Below, piece after piece: positions 7,198-15,201 of a DNA stretch of 28,845 bases. The translations under genes and the position numbers were made by a program. The first letter of the stretch is position 1, and every line of letters begins with the position of its first letter. The notes beneath the pieces are model-generated. The model made no database searches. It saw only the letters and a list, made by a program, of their open reading frames with translations, and was not told where the DNA came from. This DNA comes from a virus, in IMG/VR virus record IMGVR_UViG_3300032069_000042, positions 1 to 28,845 of that record; one strand, given 5' to 3'.

Positions 7198-7686
7198 TTA
7201 GTTGCCTCCCAGTATTCTGCCTTCGGTGTCTCGGGTAAAGCCGCATAGTCTAAGTCTCTCCCTCTCCACGGGGTCGAGCTTGCTGCTGCCACCCAGATAT
7301 TTCGCCTTCGGCATCGCGGTGTAGCTTCCGCGGTCCACCAGATTCCTCGTGTCCTCGGTCAGCTGCTCCAATATGTCGTCTGCCATGCCTTGAAACCTCG
7401 TGAGCTCCTCGTTTGATGGCGTGAAGCCTAGTTTCGATCTTAAGCCCAGCAGTTCCTGGACTTTAGTCGAGTGGCGTTCAGTCTCGAACTTGCCGAGGCT
7501 CTCCCGCAGCTTCTCGATGTCTCTGCGAAGAGCGTCGTTTTCGCTCTTCCACTTCGCAATCTCGGCTTCGTAAGGCGTCTTCGTCCTCTGCTCAAGCAAC
7601 TCGCGCAGATTCTTATTCGCTGCTTCTAGTTTCTCGATTGTTGCTTTTGCTTCAGCTAATTCCTTGTCATGAGCATTTTCGCTCAT
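7198..7686 (-). CDS. Candidate nested scaffold (internal in-frame start)
   Basis: Within the protease/scaffold gene, residue 174 is Met in the context WKMSENAHDKE. An AAAGGAG (7698-7704 read on the minus strand) stands 11 nt before it, exactly at the change from protease to coiled coil. Translation from here would give a 162-aa free scaffold, as lambda Nu3 arises within gene C. The spacing is slightly long, so this is a proposal. Confidence 0.4.
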   Translation of the reverse strand: MSENAHDKELAEAKATIEKLEAANKNLRELLEQRTKTPYEAEIAKWKSENDALRRDIEKLRESLGKFETERHSTKVQELLGLRSKLGFTPSNEELTRFQGMADDILEQLTEDTRNLVDRGSYTAMPKAKYLGGSSKLDPVERERLRLCGFTRDTEGRILGGN

Positions 7687-8205
7687 CTTCCATTTTTCTC
7701 CTTTATTGATTTCTTCTAACTTTTCGGTTAGGGCAGCCGAGAACGGTCTCGGACTGCTTTCCTGACCAGCATAAGTCGATAAAACCTGGGCGCTTGGATA
7801 CGCGCCTCGAGGCACAAACGCCACGTGCTCGAACTCAAAATCCTTCAGAAGGTCCACGCCATCGATTTTTGAGACATCGTGGGCGATGACCTTGGGGCTG
7901 ACGAAACGCCACTCACCGCGATTGATCTTTTCCCACGCAGCCGTATCCGTGATCTCGGCGATTCCGATCGCGTAGCCGTCAATCCTCTGTGCATCGATAA
8001 ATGCACCGGCTTCGACGAGTCCACTATGATCCGGGTAAGCGATTAGCGGTTTCCCGATAAGAGTATCCAGTGCCTTCTTGAGAGCCTCACCGGTTACCTG
8101 CCACCTATTTGCATTAACCGTGGTGTCGATGACCAGGATCTTCGCCAAGTGTCTTGCTGGATCGTATACCTCGACGGAGGCCAGATAGTTAAAACTGAAC
8201 GGCAT
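7198..8205 (-). CDS. Prohead protease fused to scaffold
   Basis: 335 aa. Residues 1-150 are protease-like (XkdF/S78-type prohead protease): 'AYPDHSGLVEAG' offers a candidate catalytic His at 60, and 'WRFVSPKVIAHD' a candidate Ser at about 105. The region ends in 'FEHVAFVPRGAYPSA', a motif commonly found before the linker in such proteases. Residues 170-250 are a long charged coiled coil (AEAKATIEKLEAANKNLREL), the scaffold part, then a helical C-terminus. An in-frame ATG at 7686, preceded by AAAGGAG, could yield scaffold alone. Cuts and directs assembly of the prohead with the capsid protein. Confidence 0.75.
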   Translation of the reverse strand: MPFSFNYLASVEVYDPARHLAKILVIDTTVNANRWQVTGEALKKALDTLIGKPLIAYPDHSGLVEAGAFIDAQRIDGYAIGIAEITDTAAWEKINRGEWRFVSPKVIAHDVSKIDGVDLLKDFEFEHVAFVPRGAYPSAQVLSTYAGQESSPRPFSAALTEKLEEINKGEKWKMSENAHDKELAEAKATIEKLEAANKNLRELLEQRTKTPYEAEIAKWKSENDALRRDIEKLRESLGKFETERHSTKVQELLGLRSKLGFTPSNEELTRFQGMADDILEQLTEDTRNLVDRGSYTAMPKAKYLGGSSKLDPVERERLRLCGFTRDTEGRILGGN

Positions 8206-8206
8206 C

Positions 8207-8824
8207 TTAGCTTCTCAATGCCTCCTCATATCCCCACTCGCACCGGCAGAACGGGTGCGCGGGTATAACCGCCAATGGACCGTACAGCGGGAACAGCTTG
8301 CCGTCCATGCCTGCGCAGTACCCGCATACGCGCTCATCTCCTTGGGTGATCCATACGGCGTGAAACTTGAACTCCGGTAGAATGAATTGCGCGGTGAAGA
8401 GGGGGGATTCGCCTACTTTGCCCTCGTTGCGCTGACGGTATGTGCTCAGCTTTCCCTCGTTGTAGAGGCTCCAGACGACCAGCTGCGCAATTATCTTCAT
8501 GCGGCTTTCAGCCTCGTCCCGAGTGATGACTTCCGCGTCGAGCTTAGACAAAACGTCCGCGAGATCCGAGGAATACTTTTCACGCTGACCCTGTATGGTG
8601 TCCATGCTGTAGTCTCCCAGCCCATACTCCCAGCGCTGCTTAAGCTCGGCAACCGCGACGAGGTGACCTCCAAAAAACGCTTTGAAGCCGTAAGCGCGTA
8701 TGATGCGTTTGCCATCCATCAGTGCCCGCATCTTAGCTTCTGCGAGGACTGACAAGAGGGCTTTAGCCAGCAGCGACTCCAGCTTCTGCGGCCTCAGGAC
8801 GGGTATGAGCTCGCGTACACTCAT
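8207..8824 (-). CDS. Minor head protein, Mu F/SPP1 gp7-like
   Basis: 205 aa, ATG overlapping the portal stop (ATGA). The C-terminus carries the family signature 'WITQGDERVCGYCAGMDGKL', then 'PLYGPLAVIPAHPFCRCEW': paired cysteines followed by an HPxCRC motif. The N-terminal two thirds are helical. In the family the product is packed with the head near the portal and aids assembly or DNA delivery. The order portal - minor head protein - protease/scaffold is standard. Confidence 0.85.
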   Translation of the reverse strand: MSVRELIPVLRPQKLESLLAKALLSVLAEAKMRALMDGKRIIRAYGFKAFFGGHLVAVAELKQRWEYGLGDYSMDTIQGQREKYSSDLADVLSKLDAEVITRDEAESRMKIIAQLVVWSLYNEGKLSTYRQRNEGKVGESPLFTAQFILPEFKFHAVWITQGDERVCGYCAGMDGKLFPLYGPLAVIPAHPFCRCEWGYEEALRS

Positions 8825-10140
8825 CCACCTTTTTCCTCCAACTCGGCTGGATCGAAGTCGAGCAGCTCGTAACCCTTCTTCCGGTCAATGATGCCGATGC
8901 CTGAGTCGTAGAGTTTACTGACGGCGTCGGCCATTTCAGCGAAGTCCATGACGCTGATGGGGTTCCAGCGATGCTTCACCAAAACGGGTAAAGGCTTCTT
9001 CGGATCCACCAGGTCCAGGATACGCCTGACCTGCCGGTCGTACCACTGATTCTCTATCTCCCTGCGGAGGTGACGCTGCACATCCGCGACCTTGCCATCC
9101 CGGTAGGCCTCGAGTTCTGCGTAAGCCGTGGCCCGGTTCACCTGCTTCTCGCGTCCAATGAGAAACTTGGGAACCCTGAAGTTGCCGATTATCTCAAAGT
9201 CGAGGTACTCAAGGCTCTGGATAAGACCCGGGATATCGCTTTTGAGGTCCACGGGCGTAGCCGTAACCTTCTGACTCATCGCTATGTTCTTGCCGGGCTC
9301 GATGCCCGTGATTACTTGATCTATGGCTTTCTGCGCGTCGGCGTCGCTGAGCCCTGAAACATCCACGGTCAGGATCACCGTAGGTGCCCAGAGTTTCTCC
9401 GCCGTCTCCTTAAGATCCGTGGCCAGAATCTGTTGTCTCGTCTCGCACATGGTTAGGACAGGCTCGATGTCGCTGAGCCCCTCTTGATCGGCTTCGAGGC
9501 TAAGATTCACGAAATACAGAACCTGCTCCGGCTTGTAGAACCCGCTTTGCCTATCGTACTCGAAGCCTGCAAGATTCCAATCACCGTCAAGTTCCGGCTC
9601 AAGCTGCGTTGAGTCGAGGGGCAGAAGCTGCGTGGGCACGCCTTTCTTGTCCAATACGATCTCGAAGCCAGCTTTACCGTAGATCGACCTTTTTATCTGA
9701 GCTACGAAAAGGACGTGATCTAGGTTCACAGCCTTGTTTAATGCATCGATCTCATCCTTGACATTCTGGTATTGTTCAAGCTGTGCGGCGATCTGTTCCT
9801 CCGAGAGGTCTCCAGGATCAGCCAATTCGAGTACTGTTTCAAAGCCTTTCGCGGTCGGGTAGAAGGCGTTGGCGATTATGCAGTTTCGCACCAGCGAGTC
9901 GCGGCGGAACTCGCGGTAGAACTTGTTGCTGCCCGTGTACGGGTATTCGGGCGTTGGCCTGGACCAGACCCAGTGCGTGGCAACAGCCGCTTGGTACTCC
10001 GGAGACACCTTTCTAGCCACGATCAGCCTCCCCTGCTCTTTCTTGGCGGTCGAGAGGATCGTTACCCCCGGCCGCTTCTTCAGAGCCTCCCATCGATCCT
10101 TTTCTGTCAAGAAGCTCTTCGCGATGGGTTTCTGCACCAA
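8821..10140 (-). CDS. Portal protein
   Basis: 439 aa. Contains 'RRDSLVRNCIIANAFYPTAKG', 'HVLFVAQIKRSIYGKAGFEIV', 'LPLDSTQLEP', 'YKPEQVLYFVNLS', 'ETAEKLWAPTVILTVD' and, near the C-terminus, 'DFEIIGNFRVPKFLIGREKQVNRATAYAE' in succession. This is the order of landmarks in SPP1/HK97-type portals. Start is the TTG at 10140 (or the GTG next to it); an upstream ATG is out of frame. Forms the dodecameric DNA channel at one vertex. Normally follows terL directly, but here about 11 kb of accessory genes separate them. Confidence 0.85.
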   Translation of the reverse strand: MVQKPIAKSFLTEKDRWEALKKRPGVTILSTAKKEQGRLIVARKVSPEYQAAVATHWVWSRPTPEYPYTGSNKFYREFRRDSLVRNCIIANAFYPTAKGFETVLELADPGDLSEEQIAAQLEQYQNVKDEIDALNKAVNLDHVLFVAQIKRSIYGKAGFEIVLDKKGVPTQLLPLDSTQLEPELDGDWNLAGFEYDRQSGFYKPEQVLYFVNLSLEADQEGLSDIEPVLTMCETRQQILATDLKETAEKLWAPTVILTVDVSGLSDADAQKAIDQVITGIEPGKNIAMSQKVTATPVDLKSDIPGLIQSLEYLDFEIIGNFRVPKFLIGREKQVNRATAYAELEAYRDGKVADVQRHLRREIENQWYDRQVRRILDLVDPKKPLPVLVKHRWNPISVMDFAEMADAVSKLYDSGIGIIDRKKGYELLDFDPAELEEKGG

Positions 10141-10195
10141 CCCAGATCATGTTAAGTCTTGGAGTGCAGGCTAAAAAACAGACAACAAAAAAGAC

Positions 10196-10233
10196 TTTGT
10201 ATACTAAGAGAATTTTGTATACAAAGAGGATTT
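10196..10233. promoter_or_regulatory. Tandem TTTGTATAC repeats, candidate operator before the portal operon
   Basis: Two 20-nt copies (10196-10215 and 10214-10233, 18 of 20 identical, period 18). The second holds the perfect 12-bp palindrome TTTGTATACAAA; the first has one mismatch. They lie between the winged-helix gene and the portal start, upstream of the structural operon. A dimeric regulator spaced by 18 bp is plausible. A single TGTATACA also occurs at 21430-21437, just past the terL stop. Confidence 0.55.
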
Positions 10234-10236
10234 TGC

Positions 10237-10578
10237 TTAAGCGGTCCGGATGAAGATGCCTGTACCCTTTTCTTCTCTCCGCGGCTTCTTCTCCGGCTCT
10301 TTCACCTTTTCTGCTGAAGGAAGCGACGAGGGGGCGGTTTCCAAGAAGTCCCTGCCCTTCTCCGTTATATGATAAAATTTTGCAGGCAGCCCTTTGTCAT
10401 TCTCCTCATGGTCGAACTCAATATATCCTTGCTTCAGGCAGTAGCGAATGTATCTTCCCGCTGTCGGGTTACTCCAGCCTGGCAGCTTGGCTATGCGGTA
10501 GAGGTTGGTATTTTCTTCGGCAAAAATCCGAAGAAGCTCTACGATCTTGTCTACGAAGAATTTCTCGGAGGCTGTCAA
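10237..10578 (-). CDS. Winged-helix transcriptional regulator
   Basis: 113 aa, TTG start at 10578. Residues 1-80 form a winged helix: 'KIVELLRIFAEENTNLYRIA', 'GWSNPTAGRYIRYCLKQGYI' (recognition helix and following strand), 'KFYHITEKGRDFLE' (wing and last helix, with the T-x-KG motif typical of archaeal wHTH proteins). A Lys/Glu/Pro-rich tail follows. Divergent from the membrane protein gene with an inverted repeat between them, and next to the tandem repeats before the portal. It probably regulates itself, its divergent neighbour or the structural operon. Confidence 0.75.
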   Translation of the reverse strand: MTASEKFFVDKIVELLRIFAEENTNLYRIAKLPGWSNPTAGRYIRYCLKQGYIEFDHEENDKGLPAKFYHITEKGRDFLETAPSSLPSAEKVKEPEKKPRREEKGTGIFIRTA

Positions 10579-10620
10579 GAGGGGCGGTCCCGTCTGGAGA
10601 ATGATGTGGAAAAGGAATAT

Positions 10621-10640
10621 ATATCCTTTCTATAGGATAT
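10621..10640. promoter_or_regulatory. Operator-like inverted repeat in divergent promoter
   Basis: ATATCCT-N6-AGGATAT, a perfect 7-bp inverted repeat with a 6-bp spacer, in the 91-bp gap between the winged-helix gene and the divergent membrane-protein gene. It overlaps an AT-rich TATA-like stretch (10617-10624). Likely bound by the adjacent regulator. Confidence 0.55.
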
Positions 10641-10669
10641 AGAATAGAAAGGAGGTGGAAACATAGAGA

Positions 10670-11527
10670 ATGAATTACTTGACCTTAGCCTATGCGGTGA
10701 TCTCGGCCATTGTCTATGCCGCCTCATTCTACATTAAGAACCGACAATCGACTGACGAGACCTTTGACCCAACTAAGTTTGCTGCGACATTGATCGTTGG
10801 CTTGATTATTGGCATAGTAGCGATGTTGACCTGTAGCCCGTTGACTGAGCAGGATGTGATTACGCAGCTGATCGCCTATGCTGGTTTGGTCACCTTCATC
10901 GAGACATGGCTTAAGACAGTGTTCAGAGGAGCGAAGCAGCAGGAACAGTTCACGCTTGCGATGCAGGGCTTAGCGGCAGCCATAGGGCTGAGGAAAGAGC
11001 AGCAGCCGAAACCGGCAACACCGACGCCCACGGCACCGGAGGCCCCTGCGACCATAGAAGACATCAAGAGGTCTGAAGACCAGCTGAGCGACCGGAGAAG
11101 AATGGAATACGAACTCGAGAGAGCGATCTACGCTGAACAGACGAGACAGAGGCAGGAGGCCATAAACCAGGGCATGAACGAGGCGGAGGTGGCGAGCAGG
11201 ATCAACCTAGGCACGTTCTACGACTGGGACAAGATCAACCAGATCATCGAGGACTATCATGCTAAGATGCCGCCGGCGCCCGACATCTACTATGTCACGA
11301 CTTCGCCGCCGGCTGGGGGCATTGTCGTGGACGGAGAAAGAGTCTACGGCGTGAACGTGCTCGGCTACACGCTACCCGGCATACACACGAGGAGCGTACT
11401 CTACATCGTTGAGAACGGGAAGACGGTCTACCTAGAGTTCCTAGGAGGCAAAGAGGAATACGTCGGCGGCCAGCAATTCATAATACCAATGTACAGAAGA
11501 GTCGGTGAACGGCCACCGACACAATGA
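10670..11527 (+). CDS. Membrane protein with cytoplasmic-type coiled tail (holin-like N-terminus, unknown function)
   Basis: 285 aa, ATG at 10670 with a strong GGAGGTGG 12 nt upstream. Three hydrophobic segments (about residues 5-22, 38-55, 66-83: TLAYAVISAIVYAASFYI, FAATLIVGLIIGIVAML, VITQLIAYAGLVTFIETW) are followed by a Pro/Thr-rich linker near 110-128. Then comes a charged helical region (SEDQLSDRRRMEYELERAIY) and a beta-rich C-terminal domain (IVVDGERVYGVNVLGYTLPG). The membrane part has the size of a phage holin, but the large C-terminal part is unusual for one. Could act in lysis/egress or be a cell-surface accessory protein. G+C content is like the structural genes, not the defence genes. 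Confidence 0.6.
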   Translation: MNYLTLAYAVISAIVYAASFYIKNRQSTDETFDPTKFAATLIVGLIIGIVAMLTCSPLTEQDVITQLIAYAGLVTFIETWLKTVFRGAKQQEQFTLAMQGLAAAIGLRKEQQPKPATPTPTAPEAPATIEDIKRSEDQLSDRRRMEYELERAIYAEQTRQRQEAINQGMNEAEVASRINLGTFYDWDKINQIIEDYHAKMPPAPDIYYVTTSPPAGGIVVDGERVYGVNVLGYTLPGIHTRSVLYIVENGKTVYLEFLGGKEEYVGGQQFIIPMYRRVGERPPTQ

Positions 11528-11566
11528 CCGCGCGTGCGGACGAATAGGCGCCGCAACAGAACTAAG

Positions 11567-11821
11567 TTAGTCTGAGTAGAGAGAATAGCTACATATGACA
11601 ATCTCAGCGAGTAACTGCGCTATTGTCTGAGGAACATCGTTAGGACCTTTAAGTCCAACATCAAAAACATGACAGAAGTCATTGAACACATTGAAGGTGT
11701 TTTGATGACTCAACACAAGATACAGATTTCTTTCGTTATTACAGGATAGTTTACTTTTTATCTGAATATGCCAGTGTATCAGGCCGAATTCCTGTAAAAA
11801 GCTCTTATTCTGATATGACAT
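11567..11821 (-). CDS. Doubtful small ORF (84 aa) before hsdM
   Basis: The only sizeable frame in the 464-bp gap between the membrane protein and hsdM. Begins MSYQNKSFLQEFGLIHW and ends EIVICSYSLYSD. No ribosome site or TATA box is obvious and the composition is AT-rich. May be a decayed gene from the cargo block's acquisition. The rest of the gap (11822-11970) shows nothing recognisable. Confidence 0.2.
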   Translation of the reverse strand: MSYQNKSFLQEFGLIHWHIQIKSKLSCNNERNLYLVLSHQNTFNVFNDFCHVFDVGLKGPNDVPQTIAQLLAEIVICSYSLYSD

Positions 11822-11976
11822 ATAACAGAAGACGTTTTGAAATTCTTACGCTCCTACCGGAATTATGGGTTTTACAAGGTTTTTCCCAGATAGCTGAAAG
11901 GAAGAAATCTATTCAAACGAGTGCGTGCGAAATGACTTAACCAATAAGGGCATTAGAGTGTTCCATTCACAAACGA

Positions 11977-11983
11977 TTTATAT
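11977..11983 (+). promoter_or_regulatory. TATA box of the hsd operon
   Basis: TTTATAT preceded by an A-rich AAACGA (BRE-like). Transcription about 25 nt downstream (near 12005) would leave a short leader that includes GGGGAG at 12010-12015 before the ATG at 12019. Confidence 0.5.
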
Positions 11984-12018
11984 GAAGCATCTTGGCAATC
12001 ATGATTAGAGGGGAGACG

Positions 12019-13539
12019 ATGGCTGAAAAGGATATTGATTTTGAAAGTAAATTGTTCAGTGCCGCCGATAAACTTAGGAGCAATATGGATGCTGCTGATT
12101 ACAAGCATGTTGTTCTTGGGTTAATTTTTCTAAAATATGTGTATGATGCCTTTGGTCAACTTCATAGAAAACTCGCTTCCGAAAAAGCAAAAGGTGCTGA
12201 CCCTGAGGATCCAGATGAATATAGGGCGGAGAATGTTTTTTGGGTTCCAAAAGAAGCTCGTTGGGATTTCCTACAGAAGAATGCGAAGCAACCAACTATA
12301 GGGAAGCTTGTTGACGATGCAATGGTCGCTATTGAAAGAGATAACCCCTCGCTCAAAGGAGTGTTGTCTAAGGATTATGCTCGACCCACATTAGATAAGC
12401 AGAGGCTGGGAGAGCTAATAGATCTAATCGGAACCATTGGACTTGGAGATGCTACGAGCAAGAGCAAAGACGTTTTGGGAAGAGTCTATGAGTATTTTCT
12501 AGGGCAATTTGCGGACGCCGAAGGAAAGAAGGGCGGTCAATTCTACACTCCGCGAAGTATTGTCAAATTGCTTGTTGAGATGCTTGAGCCATATAAAGGC
12601 AGAGTCTATGACCCCTGTTGTGGTTCAGGCGGAATGTTTGTTCAAAGCGAAAAATTTGTACACGCACACGGGGGAAGAATTGGAGACATCTCCATCTATG
12701 GTCAAGAATCAAACCCAACAACTTGGCGCTTATGCAAAATGAATCTTGCCATTCGTGGCATAGACGCAGATATTCAGTGGGGAGACAGCTTTCACAATGA
12801 TTTGCACAAGGATTTGAAGGCAGATTTCATTCTTGCAAACCCGCCTTTTAATGACAGCGACTGGAAAGGAGATCTTCTTCACAAAGATATACGGTGGAAA
12901 TATGAAGTGCCACCGACTGGAAATGCTAATTTTGCTTGGGTTCAGCACTTCATCTATCACTTATCGCCTACAGGAATTGCTGGTTTTGTCCTTGCAAACG
13001 GATCCATGTCTTCAAACACATCTGGGGAAGGTGACATACGAAAGAACATTGTAGAAGCAGATTTGGTTGACTGTATGATAGCACTGCCTTCTCAATTGTT
13101 CTACAACACAATGATTCCAGCTTGCTTGTGGTTCGTAGCGCGAGACAAGAAAAACTACAAGTTTCGCGACAGGCGGGGCGAAGTCTTGTTTATCGACGCC
13201 AGAAAAACGGGGGCGATGATCGACCGGCGCCACCGCGAGCTCACGGGCGAACAAATAGCAAGAATTGCCTCAGTTTACCACGCGTGGCGCGGCGAGGGTG
13301 GAAAGTACGAGAATGTGCCCGGCTTCTGCAAGGTCGTGAAGCTCGAAGAAATCAAGAAACACGGGTTCATTCTCACGCCAGGACGCTATGTTGGCACTGA
13401 AGCGGAGGAGGAAGACGACGAAAAATTCGAGGAAAAAATGAAGAAGCTTACTTCCGAATTATCCGAACAATTCAAGAAGTCAAAGGAGTTGGAAAAAGAA
13501 ATCTCCCAAAATCTGAAGAGGATCGGATATGAGCTATAG
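12019..13539 (+). CDS. hsdM: Type I restriction-modification methyltransferase subunit HsdM
   Basis: 506 aa from ATG 12019, chosen over in-frame starts at 11992 and 12001 because GGGGAG precedes it and the family begins here ([20 protein letters not shown]). N-terminal HsdM_N helical domain (1-150). N6-adenine methyltransferase domain with SAM motif I '[11 protein letters not shown]' (D198) and catalytic 'NPPF' (274-277), plus the '[12 protein letters not shown]' and '[11 protein letters not shown]' hallmarks. Charged coiled-coil C-terminus for subunit contact. Methylates adenine in the site recognised by HsdS. First gene of a four-gene operon with overlapping ends. A stretch near 13140-13400 is clearly more GC-rich than the rest. 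Confidence 0.95.
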   Translation: MAEKDIDFESKLFSAADKLRSNMDAADYKHVVLGLIFLKYVYDAFGQLHRKLASEKAKGADPEDPDEYRAENVFWVPKEARWDFLQKNAKQPTIGKLVDDAMVAIERDNPSLKGVLSKDYARPTLDKQRLGELIDLIGTIGLGDATSKSKDVLGRVYEYFLGQFADAEGKKGGQFYTPRSIVKLLVEMLEPYKGRVYDPCCGSGGMFVQSEKFVHAHGGRIGDISIYGQESNPTTWRLCKMNLAIRGIDADIQWGDSFHNDLHKDLKADFILANPPFNDSDWKGDLLHKDIRWKYEVPPTGNANFAWVQHFIYHLSPTGIAGFVLANGSMSSNTSGEGDIRKNIVEADLVDCMIALPSQLFYNTMIPACLWFVARDKKNYKFRDRRGEVLFIDARKTGAMIDRRHRELTGEQIARIASVYHAWRGEGGKYENVPGFCKVVKLEEIKKHGFILTPGRYVGTEAEEEDDEKFEEKMKKLTSELSEQFKKSKELEKEISQNLKRIGYEL

Positions 13540-13960
13540 AGAACGTGCAAAGCAATGGTATGAACGAGCTTTGGGCGAGAAAGACCCGTTCGTAATGTTC
13601 TTGCTATATTATGTTGCTCTAGAAGTCACTGTAAAGCTGCGTGATAGCAGCATAAGAGATCTGAAACAGGATGTGGACCTTCGAAAGTATGTTTTTAGTT
13701 ATGTGTCTATGGAGCAAAGAACTGAACTTCTGAAAGCACTTGAAACTCAGCCTCTGATTAATGAGAATCCATCTGGAGATCATCGTTGGGATGGGAAACT
13801 TGACACTTCGGACGATTTTGCAGGCATTATTGAGTTTATTATCAGAGCCAGAAACAATCTATTCCATGGAGATAAAGGACTGAACGAGGAAAGAGACCGA
13901 CAGGTAATCGGATGGGCGAATGTATTTCTTAGGCCTATTGTTGAGAGACTGATTGCATGA
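13529..13960 (+). CDS. HEPN-like protein inside the type I RM operon
   Basis: 143 aa, start overlapping the hsdM stop by 11 nt, and its stop overlapping the hsdS start by 4 nt. All-helical: [35 protein letters not shown], then [18 protein letters not shown] with the HEPN catalytic signature R-x4-H (R108-N-N-L-F-H113) and a final helix ([16 protein letters not shown]). HEPN proteins are commonly RNases or their helical partners, and some (PrrC/RloC logic) sit within hsd operons as back-up suicide nucleases triggered when restriction is blocked. Here the product has only the HEPN domain and no ATPase. Nuclease function is inferred from the motif. Confidence 0.72.
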   Translation: MSYRERAKQWYERALGEKDPFVMFLLYYVALEVTVKLRDSSIRDLKQDVDLRKYVFSYVSMEQRTELLKALETQPLINENPSGDHRWDGKLDTSDDFAGIIEFIIRARNNLFHGDKGLNEERDRQVIGWANVFLRPIVERLIA

Positions 13961-15201
13961 AAAAAGAATTAAAATGGAAAGAAACCGAAATCGGGAAAAT
14001 CCCTGAAGACTGGGAATTGGAAGAATTGGGTAAGTTAGGCGAAGTTGCTACTGGTAAAAGAACTAAATGTTCAGAGTACGGAGAATACCCAGTAATTGGT
14101 TCGAATGGACTTATGGGTTATTGTAATGATTATTTAGAAGATGAAAACATAATTTATACGGGAAGAGTCGGAACAATAGGTAAGATAAATTATCAAAAAA
14201 AGGGAAAAATTTGGCTATCAGATAATGTTTTATATTTTAAGACAAGAAACGCAGAACTGCTCAAGTTCATCTATTACTTCTTAAAGGGAATTGATTTTTC
14301 TTATCTCAATGTAGGGAGCACCCAACCACTAGTAAAACAATCCGACTTCAAGAAATTGTTCATACCTGTTCCAAAGAATGAAGATGAATTAAGACTACTG
14401 GCAAAAACCCTATATGACATTGATTCCAAAATCGAGCTTAACCAGCAAATGAACAAGACTCTCGAAGCAATCGGGCAAGCAATTTTCAAACGTTGGTTTG
14501 TTGACTTTGATTTTCCAGATGAGGAAGGCAAGCCATATAAATCAAGCGGCGGCAAAATGACAAGCTCAGCACTGGAACCTATCCCAGAAAATTGGAAAGT
14601 GGATAGGCTGGAAAGGTTTGGCAAAATAGTGTGCGGGAAGACTCCTTCAAAATCGATTAAGCAGTATTTCGGTGGAGCTATTCCCTTTATCAAAATCCCT
14701 GATATGCACAATAAGGTATTTGTCACAGAAACAGAAGATTCGCTGACTGAAGAAGGTGCGAGATCACAGAGTAACAAAACAATACCAAGTGGATCAATTT
14801 GCGTCAGTTGTATTGCTACAGTAGGGCTGGTCAGTATTACTAGCAAAGATTCGCAGACCAATCAACAGGTAAACTCGATAGTTCCAAACAGGATTTCTCA
14901 CACCTATTATTTGTTCTATCAGATGAAGAGTATAACTGATCATTTGAACAACCTTGCGAGTGGTGGTTCTACCACCTTGAATCTGAATACACGCATCTTT
15001 TCCAAGATGGAAATTCTTAGACCCGAAGAAACCGTTCTTGAGCGATTTCACGGAATATTGAAGCCTCTGTTTGATGATATGTTGACTAATCAATGTCAAA
15101 ATCATAAACTTGGACTCGTCAGGGACACTCTTCTTCCAAGGCTTATGACCGGCAAAACCAAGGTTAAGGGTTACGCACAGGATTCGGGTATGATTGCATG
15201 A
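13957..15201 (+). CDS. hsdS: Type I restriction specificity subunit HsdS
   Basis: 414 aa with two target-recognition domains. TRD1 is about residues 1-150, starting near '[22 protein letters not shown]'. It is followed by a central conserved helix ([20 protein letters not shown], then [11 protein letters not shown]). TRD2 starts at the equivalent '[22 protein letters not shown]' and the protein ends in the second helix ([13 protein letters not shown]). The half-repeat layout defines a bipartite DNA target, which cannot be read from sequence. Start overlaps the HEPN stop, and its stop overlaps the HsdR start. Confidence 0.94.
   Translation: MKKELKWKETEIGKIPEDWELEELGKLGEVATGKRTKCSEYGEYPVIGSNGLMGYCNDYLEDENIIYTGRVGTIGKINYQKKGKIWLSDNVLYFKTRNAELLKFIYYFLKGIDFSYLNVGSTQPLVKQSDFKKLFIPVPKNEDELRLLAKTLYDIDSKIELNQQMNKTLEAIGQAIFKRWFVDFDFPDEEGKPYKSSGGKMTSSALEPIPENWKVDRLERFGKIVCGKTPSKSIKQYFGGAIPFIKIPDMHNKVFVTETEDSLTEEGARSQSNKTIPSGSICVSCIATVGLVSITSKDSQTNQQVNSIVPNRISHTYYLFYQMKSITDHLNNLASGGSTTLNLNTRIFSKMEILRPEETVLERFHGILKPLFDDMLTNQCQNHKLGLVRDTLLPRLMTGKTKVKGYAQDSGMIA

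Noticed and set aside
7197-7292. Longer start for the decoration protein
   Set aside because: Would overlap the protease/scaffold gene by about 95 nt. The ATG at 7196 follows that gene's stop and gives the family's N-terminus.
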